From: Marinomonas mediterranea MMB-1
GTDB taxonomy: Bacteria; Pseudomonadota; Gammaproteobacteria; Pseudomonadales; Marinomonadaceae
Direction: 5' to 3'
Length of the DNA: 64,000 bases
Assembly: GCF_000192865.1 (NCBI RefSeq)
Contig: NC_015276.1
Location: 2,294,001 to 2,358,000, forward strand
Below, one piece after another: positions 63,765-64,000 of this stretch. Under the pieces are notes generated by a model, which worked only from the letters and a program-made list of their open reading frames with translations, had not been told where the DNA came from and did not search any database. Position 1 is the stretch's first letter. Each line of letters starts with the position of its first letter. The translations under genes and the position numbers were made by a program.

Positions 63765-64000
63765 TTAAAGCATGTTCAGCTCTTTTGCCTGCTTTAGGCT
63801 ATCTAAATAGACGTTTCTCAAACCGTCGGCGTCAAGGCCGTGTTGCTCTAACTGAGCCAGCGGTAGAATATCCCACCGTCCCGCTTCAAAATCACAAACA
63901 ACTTTGAGAATGCTACCGAGGTTGCCTCGCTTAGCCAGAAGGGCATCTTTGATTTGTGAGTCTAACGGTATGCTTTCTAACAAAGATGTCATATCTTCTT
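63765..64000 (-). CDS. C-terminal end of an EAL/HDOD-type signalling protein (cut by window)
   Basis: Only the last ~78 residues are present. SIPLDSQIKDALLAKRGNLG and VVCDFEAGRWDILP match the C-terminal end of HDOD-domain proteins, often fused to an EAL domain (YuxH type). The frame stays open to the window edge, so an ATG at 63992 is internal rather than the start. Confidence 0.7.
   Translation of the reverse strand, partial: EDMTSLLESIPLDSQIKDALLAKRGNLGSILKVVCDFEAGRWDILPLAQLEQHGLDADGLRNVYLDSLKQAKELNML

Overview
The window looks like the chromosome of a marine gammaproteobacterium, probably of the Oceanospirillales (Marinomonas-like). The evidence is gene content: DNA polymerase II, dGTPase, tesA/ybbA/ybbP, truC, yciH, RraA, a 7TM-DISM/EAL protein and an inositol-type catabolic operon. 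The genus is an inference from remembered gene neighbourhoods, not a search result.

Layout. 1-3.4 kb: housekeeping genes (homocysteine S-methyltransferase family, RraA, M14 carboxypeptidase). 3.7-7.6 kb: a four-gene operon of a VioB-like ferritin-fold protein, a Cys-rich protein with repeated C-x5-C motifs, a DUF692/MNIO iron enzyme and its DUF2063-type partner; this is probably a peptide- or protein-modification (RiPP-like) system. 7.7-10.0 kb: a membrane-anchored coiled-coil protein and a nitroreductase. 10.1-15.9 kb: tRNA-Ser(GGA) followed by an accessory region with a heptamer tandem repeat, a small membrane protein, a two-gene nuclease/helicase locus that resembles Hachiman defence, and an AlpA-type regulator. 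15.9-20.1 kb: an AcoR-like sigma-54 activator divergent from a flavin monooxygenase, with a visible -24/-12 promoter and inverted-repeat activator sites between them. 20.8-22.0 kb: a RAYT-type (TnpA-REP) transposase element; a solo copy of its ends lies at 15.6 kb and a half copy at 31.1 kb.

22.0-29 kb is a decayed surface-polysaccharide locus. gmd and rmd (GDP-D-rhamnose synthesis) are intact, but both glycosyltransferase genes carry several frameshifts and stops, and IS110 and group II intron remnants follow. 29.1-39.6 kb: an AraC regulator and a SnoaL-like gene whose roughly 520-bp segment is repeated 8.9 kb away. Between the two copies lies a strongly AT-rich, tightly overlapping eight-gene operon (two uncharacterised proteins, one resembling heme-dependent aromatic oxygenases; PLP decarboxylase; SnoaL; cupin; DJ-1/PfpI; amidohydrolase; MFS exporter) with a divergent Lrp/AsnC regulator. 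This looks like an acquired amino-acid-derived metabolite pathway of unknown product.

39.7-49.1 kb: dGTPase, an exported LigB-type dioxygenase, and a sugar/inositol-type catabolic region (two Gfo/Idh/MocA dehydrogenases, LacI regulator with a perfect 18-bp palindromic operator, iolC, a frameshifted iolB, an iolJ-like aldolase). 49.1-64 kb: mostly core genes (thioesterase, degenerate GGDEF protein, YciH, TruC, 2-hydroxyacid dehydrogenase, TesA, YbbA/YbbP, PolB, an EAL phosphodiesterase preceded by a perfect 17-bp hairpin, TetR, TatD, and the end of an HDOD-type protein cut by the window edge).
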